Source of the DNA: Aristaeella lactis
GTDB lineage: Bacteria > Bacillota > Clostridia > Christensenellales > Aristaeellaceae
Assembly (NCBI RefSeq): GCF_018118585.1
Contig: NZ_CP069421.1
Coordinates: 2,852,001-2,916,000, forward strand
Reading direction: 5' to 3'
DNA: 64,000 nt
Shown: in pieces, positions 48,232 to 56,512 of the stretch
How the letters are laid out: each line of letters opens with the position of its first letter
Position numbering within the stretch: the stretch's first letter is position 1
Translations under genes and position numbers: made by a program
Notes under the pieces: generated by a model
The model's input: the letters and a program-made list of their open reading frames with translations, nothing else
Told to the model about the DNA's origin: nothing
Databases searched by the model: none

Positions 48232-49065
48232 ATGAAAAAGATTATCGCTCTGCTGGCTGCCCTGGTTCTGACCCTGTCCCTGACCGCCGCTTTCGCGGAC
48301 GGTATCAAGATCGCTGTTCCCAATGACGCCACCAACGAAGGCCGCGCTCTGCTGCTGCTCCAGGCCTACGGACTGCTGAAGGTTGATGAGGCCGCCGGTA
48401 TTACCGCGACGGTTAAGGATATCACCGAGAATCCCCTGAACATTGAGTTCGTTGAAGTGGAAGCCGCGCTGGTTCCCAACGCCCTGCCGGATGTGGACTA
48501 CGCCATCATCAACGGCAACTACGCGCTGGCCGCTGAACTGCCTGCCGCCCTGCTGTACGAAAATGCTGAATCCCCCTACGTGAACGTGATCAGCGTGAAC
48601 GAAGCGGACAAGGACAGCGACAAAGCCAAGGCCCTGGCTGCCGCGGCGCTGAGCCAGAAGGTTGTGGACTACTTCGCCAGCTATGAAGGACAGGCCATCT
48701 CCGTGGTCGAGAATCCCACCGACGGTTATGACGCCACCGTGGATTACGATGCCCTGAACGGCGAGACCATCAAGGTGGTTGCCACGCTGGATCCCCACTC
48801 CTTCGTGCTGGAGATCGTCAAGGATATCCTGGCTGAAAAGGGAATCAACCTGGAAGTGACCGTTGTGGATGACTATGTGACTCCCAACACCGCCGTGAAC
48901 GACGGAGACGCCTTCGCGAACTTCTTCGCCCACCAGCCCTATCAGGATGACTTCAATGCCAACAACGGCACCAACCTGGTGACCATTGCCGGTGTGCATG
49001 TTGAGCCCATGGGCCTCTACGCCGGACAGCAGGCTGACCTGGCCGCGCTGGGACTGGCTGAATAA
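48232..49065 (+). CDS. MetQ-type substrate-binding protein, circularly permuted
   Basis: The 277-residue extracellular binding protein of the neighbouring MetNI transporter. Residues 1-22 are a signal peptide ending AAFA, without a lipobox Cys. Residues 24-160 match the C-terminal part of normal MetQ (IKIAVPNDATNEGRALLLLQ, TVKDITENPLN, SPYVNVI). Residues 178-264 match the N-terminal part (IKVVATLDPHS, DDYVTPNTAVNDGD, HVEPMGLYAG). In ordinary MetQ the second block precedes the first, so the chain is circularly permuted at the hinge. AAAGGAGTATTCCC precedes the ATG. Without lipidation, retention at the cell surface is unclear. Confidence 0.9.
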   Translation: MKKIIALLAALVLTLSLTAAFADGIKIAVPNDATNEGRALLLLQAYGLLKVDEAAGITATVKDITENPLNIEFVEVEAALVPNALPDVDYAIINGNYALAAELPAALLYENAESPYVNVISVNEADKDSDKAKALAAAALSQKVVDYFASYEGQAISVVENPTDGYDATVDYDALNGETIKVVATLDPHSFVLEIVKDILAEKGINLEVTVVDDYVTPNTAVNDGDAFANFFAHQPYQDDFNANNGTNLVTIAGVHVEPMGLYAGQQADLAALGLAE

Positions 49066-49082
49066 TCTTCAGACACTGAAGA

Positions 49083-49115
49083 CAAAGGCATCCGGGAAAT
49101 CCCCGGATGCCTTTT
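49083..49115 (+). terminator. Terminator between metQ and metN
   Basis: AAGGCATCCGGG and CCCGGATGCCTT form a 12-bp stem with a short loop, followed by TT. It separates the abundant binding protein from the transporter genes, which have another promoter. Confidence 0.75.
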
Positions 49116-49131
49116 CCATCGGAAAAGGGGA

Positions 49132-49161
49132 TTGCGCTTTGAAGCGGTTTCTTACTATAAT
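49132..49161 (+). promoter_or_regulatory. metNI promoter
   Basis: TTGCGC and a perfect TATAAT separated by 18 bases, 33 bases before the metN start codon. Confidence 0.5.
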
Positions 49162-49193
49162 AGGTTGTATTTCGGGAAGACGGAGGCTTTGAC

Positions 49194-50222
49194 ATGATTG
49201 AGCTGAAGAATCTGTCCAAGCAGTTTGAGACGGCAGACGGGTCGGTGGACGCGCTGCGTCATATCAACCTGACCATCCGGGACGGGGATATTTACGGGAT
49301 CATAGGCATGAGCGGCGCGGGCAAGAGTACCCTGGTGCGCTGTATCAACATGCTGGAGAGGCCCACGGAAGGTTCGGTGCTGGTAAACGGCAAGGATATC
49401 GGCGCGCTGAAACAGAAGGAACTGCGCGCTATGCGCCGGAAGATCACCATGATCTTCCAGGGTTTCAACCTGCTGATGCAGCGGACCTGCCTGAAGAACG
49501 TGACGCTTCCCCTGCGGCTCAGCGGAATTGATCGGAAGACGGCTGAAGCCAAAGCCCGTGAACTGCTGGCGCTTGTTGATCTTCCGGACAAGGCCAACAG
49601 CTATCCGGCCCAGCTGTCCGGCGGCCAGCAGCAGCGTGTGGCGATCGCCCGCGCGCTGGCAACAGAACCGGATGTGCTTCTGTGCGATGAGGCTACTTCC
49701 GCGCTGGACCCGAAAACAACGCATTCCATCCTGGAACTGATCCGGGATATCAATAAAAAACTGGGGATCACCGTGATCGTGATCACCCACCAGATGAGCG
49801 TGGTTCAGGAAGTCTGCAACCGAGTGGCCATTCTGGAAAACGGTGAAGTGGTGGAAGAAGGCGGCGTAGCCGAGGTCTTCTCGAACCCCCGTGCCAACGC
49901 GACCCGGAACCTGATCTATCCGGAAAGCGCGGACGGCGGTTCCGTTTTCCCGGAGGGCGGCCAGCGGGTCCGTGTGATTTTCAACGGCGCTGTGGCATCC
50001 CGGGAGCCCCTGATCGCAAAGATGGCTGTGGACTGCGGGATCATGGCAAGTATCCTGGGTGCGTCCACCCGTTCCGTGGGAGACCGGGCCTACGGCTATA
50101 TGCTGCTGGATATTCCCGGCTCACCGGAAAACCTGGCGAAGGCAGTTTCCTACCTGAGCGCCACACCGGATATTACCGTACAGGTTGAGGCGGAATACGC
50201 CGCTAAGGAGGTGGAAGCATGA
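49194..50222 (+). CDS. metN: Methionine ABC transporter ATP-binding protein
   Basis: The 342-residue ATPase of the methionine importer. Walker A is GMSGAGKSTLVRC, the signature is LSGGQQQRV, Walker B is LLCDEATSALDP and the switch is VVITHQMSV. Residues of about 255-342 form the NIL domain (VRVIFNGAVASREPLIAKMA), which binds methionine and inhibits transport when the cell is replete. It overlaps metI by four bases. Confidence 0.95.
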   Translation: MIELKNLSKQFETADGSVDALRHINLTIRDGDIYGIIGMSGAGKSTLVRCINMLERPTEGSVLVNGKDIGALKQKELRAMRRKITMIFQGFNLLMQRTCLKNVTLPLRLSGIDRKTAEAKARELLALVDLPDKANSYPAQLSGGQQQRVAIARALATEPDVLLCDEATSALDPKTTHSILELIRDINKKLGITVIVITHQMSVVQEVCNRVAILENGEVVEEGGVAEVFSNPRANATRNLIYPESADGGSVFPEGGQRVRVIFNGAVASREPLIAKMAVDCGIMASILGASTRSVGDRAYGYMLLDIPGSPENLAKAVSYLSATPDITVQVEAEYAAKEVEA

Positions 50223-50932
50223 ATAACTTTGCCAATGCTTTTACCCCGGAACGCCTGCAGGAAGCCTGGGAATGCCTGCAGAACGAATTCCCCTTTGCCA
50301 TCTGGGAGACTCTTTATTCCACTTTACTGGCTACCCTGTTCGCTGTGATCATCGGCCTGCCCCTGGGCGTGCTGCTTGTGACAGGCGAGAAAAAGGGCAT
50401 CCGGCCCCTGCCGTCTTCCCTGATGGGTTTCCTGAACGTGCTGATCAACCTGCTCCGTTCCATTCCGTTCATCATCCTGATGGTGATGATTATTCCACTG
50501 ACAAGGCTGATCGTTGGTACCTCCCTGGGAACAGTGGCCTCCATTGTTCCGCTGACTATCGCGGCATTTCCGTTCATCGCCCGGCTGGTGGAAAGCAGCC
50601 TGCGGGAAGTGAACCCGAATATCATCGAAACAGCCCAGTCCATGGGCGCGTCTCCGATGCAGATCGTGCTGCATGTGATGCTGCCGGAAAGCGTTCCGAG
50701 CCTGGTGACCAACATTACGCTGGCGATCACGACCATCATGGGATATACTGCCATGTCCGGCGCGGTCGGCGGCGGCGGCCTGGGTAAGCTGGCGCTGGCT
50801 TACGGTTACCAGCGGTACCGCTACGCGGTGCTGTACCTGGCGGTGATTGTGCTGGTGGTGATTACCCAGATCATCCAGTCCTTCGGCACCTGGCTGGCGG
50901 CAAAACTGGACAAGCGGCTGAAGAACAAATAA
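50219..50932 (+). CDS. metI: Methionine ABC transporter permease
   Basis: The 237-residue membrane subunit with five hydrophobic segments. The family signature is GASPMQIVLHVMLPESVPSL (EAA loop contacting MetN), and TAMSGAVGGGGLGKLAL is the conserved late segment. The ATG overlaps the metN stop (ATGA). The operon ends at a strong terminator. Confidence 0.94.
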   Translation: MNNFANAFTPERLQEAWECLQNEFPFAIWETLYSTLLATLFAVIIGLPLGVLLVTGEKKGIRPLPSSLMGFLNVLINLLRSIPFIILMVMIIPLTRLIVGTSLGTVASIVPLTIAAFPFIARLVESSLREVNPNIIETAQSMGASPMQIVLHVMLPESVPSLVTNITLAITTIMGYTAMSGAVGGGGLGKLALAYGYQRYRYAVLYLAVIVLVVITQIIQSFGTWLAAKLDKRLKNK

Positions 50933-50943
50933 CAAAAGAACAA

Positions 50944-50978
50944 CAAAACCGGCAGGCGGATGCCTGCCGGTTTTTTGT
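50944..50978. terminator. Bidirectional terminator
   Basis: AAAACCGGCAGGC and GCCTGCCGGTTTT form a 13-bp perfect stem around GGAT, followed by T residues on both strands, between metI and the convergent reductase gene. Confidence 0.9.
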
Positions 50979-50998
50979 GTCTTTCGGATTCTGGTGGA

Positions 50999-52018
50999 TC
51001 AGGGATTCGGGCAGAGTTCCAGCTCCTTCAGGTTTTCCCTGGAGGGCTTTCTTTTTCCTTCCTGGATCTCATGGATGATCTTCACGATCCGGTCATTGAG
51101 CGGGGTGGGGATGCCTTCCCGTGCGCCTCTCTCACAGACTACGCCGTTGATGGCGTCGATCTCACAGGGCTTATGCTTTTTCAGGTCCTGCAGCATGGAG
51201 GGCTCGATGGCGGCGTGCTTTTTCATGGCGATGGGCATGATCAGCTTCGCGATCGCTTTCTTTACCGGATTGGACCAGTAGAAGAGACTGACCAGGTCCT
51301 TGCCCTGCACGGGGGCGAAGGTAACGCCGGCGGCACGGCCCACGTCAATGACTTCCTTCATACAGGAAGCGGCGAGGTTGCGGGCCTCCGGATCATGCGC
51401 CACATCCCCGAAGGTACCGCCCATGACGGTGCCGAGACCGGAAAAGGTGGCGTTGATCAGCAGTTTGGACCAGCGGGCTCCGGGCAAGTTGTTTTCAATG
51501 ACCACGGGACACATTTTTTCCAGAAGTTCCTTGACTTCTTCGATCTTGTTTTCTGAGATACCGGGCATGGAGCCCATATGGAAGGAAAGGCTGTCCGGAT
51601 CGGAGGTCAGGACGCTCTTTCCGGGAGCTGTCATGGTGGCACCCCATTCGACCGTGACGCCGATGGTATGTTCCGGTCCGATGATCTCCGCGACGCTGTC
51701 CTCCGGAATGCCGTTCTGGAGGGTTACGATCACGCCGTCCTCGGCCAGGTAGTTTTTCAGGAAGGAAACGGTTTCCCGGTTGTTCAGCTGTTTGGTCATC
51801 AGGAAAATAATATCATAGCGGCCAGTCATATCCTCAGGAAGAAGGGCGCTGACCGGAACGGTCATCTCCACGGTTCCGGAGATATGGGCTCCGCTTTTTT
51901 TCAGGGCATCCACATGGGCATGGTTCCGGTTGATCAGGTCGATCTGAACCCCTTCGCGGGACAGGTAGGCACCCATCACCGTTCCCAGGGAACCGGCTCC
52001 GTAAATAGCACTGCGCAT
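50999..52018 (-). CDS. panE: 2-dehydropantoate 2-reductase (ketopantoate reductase)
   Basis: An NADPH-dependent reductase giving pantoate for coenzyme A synthesis. The 339-residue product begins with the Rossmann motif AIYGAGSLGTVMGAYL. It has DIIFLMTKQLNNRETV, TLQNGIPEDSV (the catalytic-region Gln/Asn) and ARWSKLLINATFSGLG with the catalytic Lys. It is slightly longer than usual at the C-terminus. The start is uncertain by five codons: GTG 15 bases upstream touches the AAGGAG, so the ATG is preferred. Paralogs of this family can act on other 2-ketoacids. Confidence 0.85.
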   Translation of the reverse strand: MRSAIYGAGSLGTVMGAYLSREGVQIDLINRNHAHVDALKKSGAHISGTVEMTVPVSALLPEDMTGRYDIIFLMTKQLNNRETVSFLKNYLAEDGVIVTLQNGIPEDSVAEIIGPEHTIGVTVEWGATMTAPGKSVLTSDPDSLSFHMGSMPGISENKIEEVKELLEKMCPVVIENNLPGARWSKLLINATFSGLGTVMGGTFGDVAHDPEARNLAASCMKEVIDVGRAAGVTFAPVQGKDLVSLFYWSNPVKKAIAKLIMPIAMKKHAAIEPSMLQDLKKHKPCEIDAINGVVCERGAREGIPTPLNDRIVKIIHEIQEGKRKPSRENLKELELCPNP

Positions 52019-52179
52019 AGGTTTTCTGTTCACTCCTTACCTGCGTGTTTTTTGCACGCACGGGTGCCATTATAGCACAAAACAGGAGCCGGGCAAGAAC
52101 GAAAAATGTTTTGTATTTGTCACTGTCAAAACAGCCCGGTGCCCCTGACGGCTGCGGATCAAAGATTCAGACAAATCCG

Positions 52180-52218
52180 TTTGTTCGCCTTGCAATGGCC
52201 GGGGGATGATTTTATAAT
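52180..52218 (+). promoter_or_regulatory. mrfA promoter with TTTGTTCGCCTT element
   Basis: TTGCAA (52190-52195) and a perfect TATAAT (52213-52218) are separated by 17 bases. TTTGTTCGCCTT starts at 52180, exactly 33 bases before the -10 box, as before ruvC and an S51 peptidase gene. Confidence 0.65.
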
Positions 52219-52266
52219 GAAGGAAATCAAAAGGAAGAAAAAGCGAAGGAAAAGGGGGCCGGGAAG

Positions 52267-54537
52267 ATGAACGTCGCGCAGCTTGCGGAACAGCTCAGAC
52301 GGGACAATTTTTTCATGAAGGACGTTACCCGGTGGGAGGTCATTCCTGCCCGTCCGGCGCAGACAGTTCCCTTTCCGGACAGCCTGGATCCCCGGCTGAT
52401 CCCTGTGCTTGCTGAGCGGGGGATCCACAGCCTCTACACCCACCAGGCGAAGAGCCTGGAAGCCATTGCCCGCGGGGAAGACGTGACCGTGGTCACGCCC
52501 ACCGCCTCCGGCAAAACCATGTGCTACAACCTGCCGGTGCTTTCCGCCATCCTGCAGAATGAAGATACCCGCGCGCTTTACCTTTTCCCGACCAAAGCCC
52601 TTTCCGCCGACCAGGTCAGCGAACTGTATGACATGATCGAGGGAATGGGTGTCGATATCAAAACCTACACTTACGACGGGGACACCCCCGCCGCTGCCCG
52701 CCGGGCTGTGCGGCAGGCCGGCCACATTGTGGTCACCAATCCGGATATGCTGCATTCCGGCATCCTGCCCCATCACACCAAGTGGGTTAAGCTGTTTGAA
52801 AACCTGCGCTATATCGTGATCGACGAGATCCATACCTACCGCGGTGTTTTCGGCAGCAACCTGGCCAATGTGCTCCGCCGCCTGATGCGCCTGTGTGAAT
52901 TCTACGGCAGCCATCCCCAGTTTATCCTGTGCAGCGCTACCATCGCCAATCCGCAGGAGCTGGCTGAAACGCTGATCGGCCGGCATGTTACGCTGGTGGA
53001 CGAGAACGGCGCGCCGATGGGAGAGCGGCATTTCGTGTTCTACAATCCCCCGGTGGTGAACCGCCAGCTGGGGATCCGCGAAGGCGCGGTCCCGGTGACC
53101 CGGTCCATCAGCGGCATGCTGCTGAAGAACGGGATCCAGGCCATCACCTTTGCCCGGTCCAGGCTGACCGTGGAGGTCCTGACCAGATACCTGAAGGACA
53201 TGGTGCGGGATCCGCTGGGCAATGCGGGTAGGGTCCGGGGCTACAGGGGCGGCTATCTGCCCGGGGAACGCCGGGAAATTGAACGGGGACTGCGGAACGG
53301 CCAGGTGGACGCGGTGGTTTCCACCAACGCGCTGGAGCTGGGAATCGATATCGGCGCACTGGATGCCTGCGTGATGTGCGGTTATCCCGGAACGATCGCC
53401 AGCGCCTGGCAGCAGGCGGGACGCGCCGGACGCCGGAAGGGTACCAGCATTGTGTTTTTCATCGCCTCTTCCGCGGCGATCGACCAGTATATCGTGAACC
53501 ATCCGGATTACCTGCTGACAAAGAGCCCGGAGAATGCCCTGCTGAATCCGGATAACCTGTATATTCTGCTGAGCCACTTCAAGTGCGCCGCCTTTGAGCT
53601 GCCCTTTGCGGACGGGGACAAGTTCGGCAACACATCCTCCACCCAGGAGCTGCTGGACTTCCTGGATGAACAGGGGATTGTTCACCATGTGGAGGGCAAA
53701 TACCACTGGTCCGCGGAGGATTTCCCGGCCAGCGAGATCTCCCTGCGCTCCGCGGCGGCGGAAAACTTCATTATCGTTGATATCACGGATCCCGCACACC
53801 ACCGGGTGGTGGGCGAGATGGACCGGTTTACCGCGCCTATGCTCCTGCATGAAAACGCCATTTACATGCATGAAGGCCGCCAGTTCCAGGTGGAAAAGCT
53901 GGACTTTGACGCCTGCAAGGCTTTCATCCGCAGCGTGGATGTGGGATATTACACAGACGCGGACCTGAACATCAACCTGAGCCTGCTGGACATTGAAAAG
54001 GAAGAGCAGACCCCGCAGGGCGGCATCGCCGGGCTGGGCGAGATCAAAGTCACGGCCCTGGTGACCATGTTCAAGAAGATCAAATTCGACACCCATGAAA
54101 CCCTGGGCTTCGGTCATGTGCAGCTTCCGGAAACGGATATGCATACCACCTCCATGTGGTGGACGCTGCCCGAAAAGCTGGCGGCGAAGTTCTCCAGCGA
54201 CCAGCTGAAGAACGGTATGATGGGCATTGCCAACCTGCTGCGCATCGTGTGCCCGCTGTACCTGATGTGCGCGCCGCAGGATATTGCCGTGGTCTACCAG
54301 GTCAAGAGCCCGATCACCAACGAGCCTACCATCCTGCTGTATGACAACACACCCGGCGGCATCGGCCTGAGCCATAAGGCTTATGGCATGAAGGAACTGC
54401 TCCTGTCCAAGGCGCTGCAGGTGGCGGAAGACTGCCACTGCTCCTATGGATGCCCCTCCTGTGTGGGACCGGTGGGTGAGATCGGGGAGGACGGCAAGCG
54501 TACGGCGATCCGCCTGCTGAAGGAGCTGACAAAATGA
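52267..54537 (+). CDS. mrfA: DEAD/DEAH-box helicase MrfA (YprA type) with DUF1998
   Basis: A 756-residue superfamily 2 helicase. Walker A is TPTASGKT (77-84), motif II is VIDEIHTYRG, and motif VI is QQAGRAGRRKGTSIV. The C-terminal DUF1998-type domain holds a zinc site with four Cys from residue 723 (CHCSYGCPSCVGP). In Bacillus subtilis MrfA and MrfB repair mitomycin C damage independently of UvrABC. Here the mrfB homologue follows with a four-base overlap. The promoter shares its upstream element with ruvC, in keeping with a DNA-repair role. Confidence 0.92.
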   Translation: MNVAQLAEQLRRDNFFMKDVTRWEVIPARPAQTVPFPDSLDPRLIPVLAERGIHSLYTHQAKSLEAIARGEDVTVVTPTASGKTMCYNLPVLSAILQNEDTRALYLFPTKALSADQVSELYDMIEGMGVDIKTYTYDGDTPAAARRAVRQAGHIVVTNPDMLHSGILPHHTKWVKLFENLRYIVIDEIHTYRGVFGSNLANVLRRLMRLCEFYGSHPQFILCSATIANPQELAETLIGRHVTLVDENGAPMGERHFVFYNPPVVNRQLGIREGAVPVTRSISGMLLKNGIQAITFARSRLTVEVLTRYLKDMVRDPLGNAGRVRGYRGGYLPGERREIERGLRNGQVDAVVSTNALELGIDIGALDACVMCGYPGTIASAWQQAGRAGRRKGTSIVFFIASSAAIDQYIVNHPDYLLTKSPENALLNPDNLYILLSHFKCAAFELPFADGDKFGNTSSTQELLDFLDEQGIVHHVEGKYHWSAEDFPASEISLRSAAAENFIIVDITDPAHHRVVGEMDRFTAPMLLHENAIYMHEGRQFQVEKLDFDACKAFIRSVDVGYYTDADLNINLSLLDIEKEEQTPQGGIAGLGEIKVTALVTMFKKIKFDTHETLGFGHVQLPETDMHTTSMWWTLPEKLAAKFSSDQLKNGMMGIANLLRIVCPLYLMCAPQDIAVVYQVKSPITNEPTILLYDNTPGGIGLSHKAYGMKELLLSKALQVAEDCHCSYGCPSCVGPVGEIGEDGKRTAIRLLKELTK

Positions 54538-55679
54538 ACCTCCGGGATAAGCTGAGGGCAGTTGGCGGAACCGGGACAAACCGTCCGGGGGACCGCCCGG
54601 AGCAGGAGACACGGGACTGCCGCCATTTTGCTGTATACCGGCCGCCGGAGGAGTTCCCCGGTGCCCTGGAGCTGACAAGGGATACCCTTTCCCTGATGAG
54701 TGAAAAAGAAATGCCGGAGGTGTTTGATCCCCGGCGAATCCTGTATATGGATACGGAAACCACCGGCCTCGGCGGAAGCGGCACGGTGGCTTTTCTGGTT
54801 GGCCTGGGCTGGCTGACGGACAACGGGTTTGAGGTGCATCAGTTCCTGATGCGGGATTACCCGGAGGAACCTTACCTGCTGAAGCATGTGGCAGCCGGCC
54901 TGGACCGGTTTGACGTGCTGTGTACCTTTAACGGAACGACTTTTGACGTGCCGCTGCTGGAAAGCCGGTTCCTGATGAACCGGATGGACCGGTCCTGCCT
55001 GGACCTGCCACACCTGGACCTGCTGCATATGTGCCGCCGCCTCTGGAAGCTCCGGCTGGGCCGGTGCAACCTGGGCCGGCTGGAGGAAGTGATCCTTGGC
55101 AAACCGCGGACGGATGACATTCCCGGAAGTGAAGTACCCCAGCGGTACTTTACCTATCTGAAAACAAAACAGCTTTCCCTGCTGGATGATATCCTGAAGC
55201 ATAATGCGCAGGATATTGCCAGCCTGTGCGTACTGCTGAACCATATGGCGGATCTGTATGAGCATCCGGAAAAGATCCGGTTCAGCGAGGACGTCTATTC
55301 CATGGGACGGGCGCTGGAGAGGGTGAACCAGACCGAACACGCACGGAGGTGCTACCGGCTGGCAGGCCGGGGAAGGATGGGAGACCTTGCTTCTTCGGCA
55401 CTGGCGGTCAGCTACCGGCGGAGCGGACAGCGGGAGGAAGCCGCGGAGATCTGGCGCGGAATGATCCGGGAAGGCCGGGGTGGAGTGGACCCTTATGTGG
55501 AACTGGCCAAGTATGAAGAGCATATCCGCCGTGACATCCCGGAAGCACTCCGCCTGACAGAACAGGCGATCATCCGCCTCAGCGAACCCGGATTCGGCGG
55601 GGACGATGCTGTACAAGAGCTTAAAAATGAGTTACAATACCGCTGGCAAAGACTGAAACGGAAACTGAAGGAGCAATAA
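54534..55679 (+). CDS. mrfB: Exonuclease-like MrfB (YprB type) with C-terminal TPR region
   Basis: A 381-residue RNase H-like 3'-5' exonuclease, the partner of MrfA. The DEDD residues are visible: D73 and E75 in MDTETTGLG, D in CTFNGTTFDVPLLESR, and D in HNAQDIASL. The last 130 residues are helical repeats (ALERVNQTEHARRCYRL, SGQREEAAEIWRGM). The ATG overlaps mrfA (ATGA), so the two are coupled. It acts in excision after helicase unwinding, by analogy with Bacillus. Confidence 0.9.
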   Translation: MNLRDKLRAVGGTGTNRPGDRPEQETRDCRHFAVYRPPEEFPGALELTRDTLSLMSEKEMPEVFDPRRILYMDTETTGLGGSGTVAFLVGLGWLTDNGFEVHQFLMRDYPEEPYLLKHVAAGLDRFDVLCTFNGTTFDVPLLESRFLMNRMDRSCLDLPHLDLLHMCRRLWKLRLGRCNLGRLEEVILGKPRTDDIPGSEVPQRYFTYLKTKQLSLLDDILKHNAQDIASLCVLLNHMADLYEHPEKIRFSEDVYSMGRALERVNQTEHARRCYRLAGRGRMGDLASSALAVSYRRSGQREEAAEIWRGMIREGRGGVDPYVELAKYEEHIRRDIPEALRLTEQAIIRLSEPGFGGDDAVQELKNELQYRWQRLKRKLKEQ

Positions 55680-55682
55680 AAC

Positions 55683-56510
55683 ATGGGTTTTCTTACAACG
55701 ATCAAAGCCGCAAGGGCATACAGGCTTCAGCAGAAAGGACAGAAGGATGAAGCGAAAAAACTGTATGAAGAGGCTTTTGCAGAAGGGCTGAACGATCCCC
55801 GGTACAACCTGGCATATGCCCTGATGATCATCCGGAACGGTGAATACCAGAAGGCAAAGGAATTCCTGGTGAAACACCAGAAGGCGCCGGGTATGACCCA
55901 GAGCCAGCGGGTAACGCTGCTGGTGGATTACGCGGCATGCTGCTTCCGGCTGGGAAACCTGGACAAGGGAATCGATACCCTGGAACAGCAGTTCCGTAAG
56001 ACCGAGACCAGCCTGCTGTACCAGACGCTCGGTTACCTGTACGTGGAAAAATACGCGGCTGAAAACAAGCCGGATTTTGAACAGCAGGCGGAAGCCGTTG
56101 AGGAACCTGCCGCACAGGAAACTGAAAACGGGGAAGGAACCGAAAGCGAGAAGAAGCTTTCTCCGCAGGAAGAGTGGGAAGCCGGCCTGGCAAAGGCGGA
56201 GGAATTCCTGAACAAGTCCCTGGAATATGATGATGAGGATCCGATCTGCCTGGACAATATGGGTCAGTTTGTGTACCGTGTAAAGGAAGACAAAGCCGGT
56301 GCGAAAACGTGGTTCGAAAAAGCGATCGCCATCAAGGACAGCCAGATCGACACCCTGTATTTCCTGAGCCGGTATGACCTGGAGAACGGCGATAAGGAAG
56401 CGGCACTGGAAAAGCTGGAAAAGGCGGCTGCCGGCCGTTTCTCCCCGCTGAACTACTGCAATAAGGAAACCGTTGAAAAAGAAATAGCCACACTGAAGGG
56501 AGCAAACTGA
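55683..56510 (+). CDS. Tetratricopeptide-repeat protein
   Basis: A 275-residue protein of TPR-type helix pairs (AYRLQQKGQKDEAKKLYEEA, MIIRNGEYQKAKEFLVKH, VKEDKAGAKTWFEKAIAIK). An acidic linker of about 40 residues (EEPAAQETENGEGTESEKK) sits in the middle. No signal peptide or enzyme domain is seen. It lies between mrfB (three-base gap) and lepB (two-base gap), which suggests one transcript. Its partner is unknown. Confidence 0.78.
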   Translation: MGFLTTIKAARAYRLQQKGQKDEAKKLYEEAFAEGLNDPRYNLAYALMIIRNGEYQKAKEFLVKHQKAPGMTQSQRVTLLVDYAACCFRLGNLDKGIDTLEQQFRKTETSLLYQTLGYLYVEKYAAENKPDFEQQAEAVEEPAAQETENGEGTESEKKLSPQEEWEAGLAKAEEFLNKSLEYDDEDPICLDNMGQFVYRVKEDKAGAKTWFEKAIAIKDSQIDTLYFLSRYDLENGDKEAALEKLEKAAAGRFSPLNYCNKETVEKEIATLKGAN

Positions 56511-56512
56511 CC

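Noticed and set aside
52180-52218. Classic Bacillus-type LexA box at the shared promoter element
   Set aside because: The CGAAC-N4-GTTCG palindrome is not present; only the GTTCG half is. The element is reported as an unknown shared site instead.
52159-54678. An 839-codon open frame on the minus strand across mrfA
   Set aside because: It is the antisense of a clear helicase with all motifs. High G+C third positions keep such frames open.
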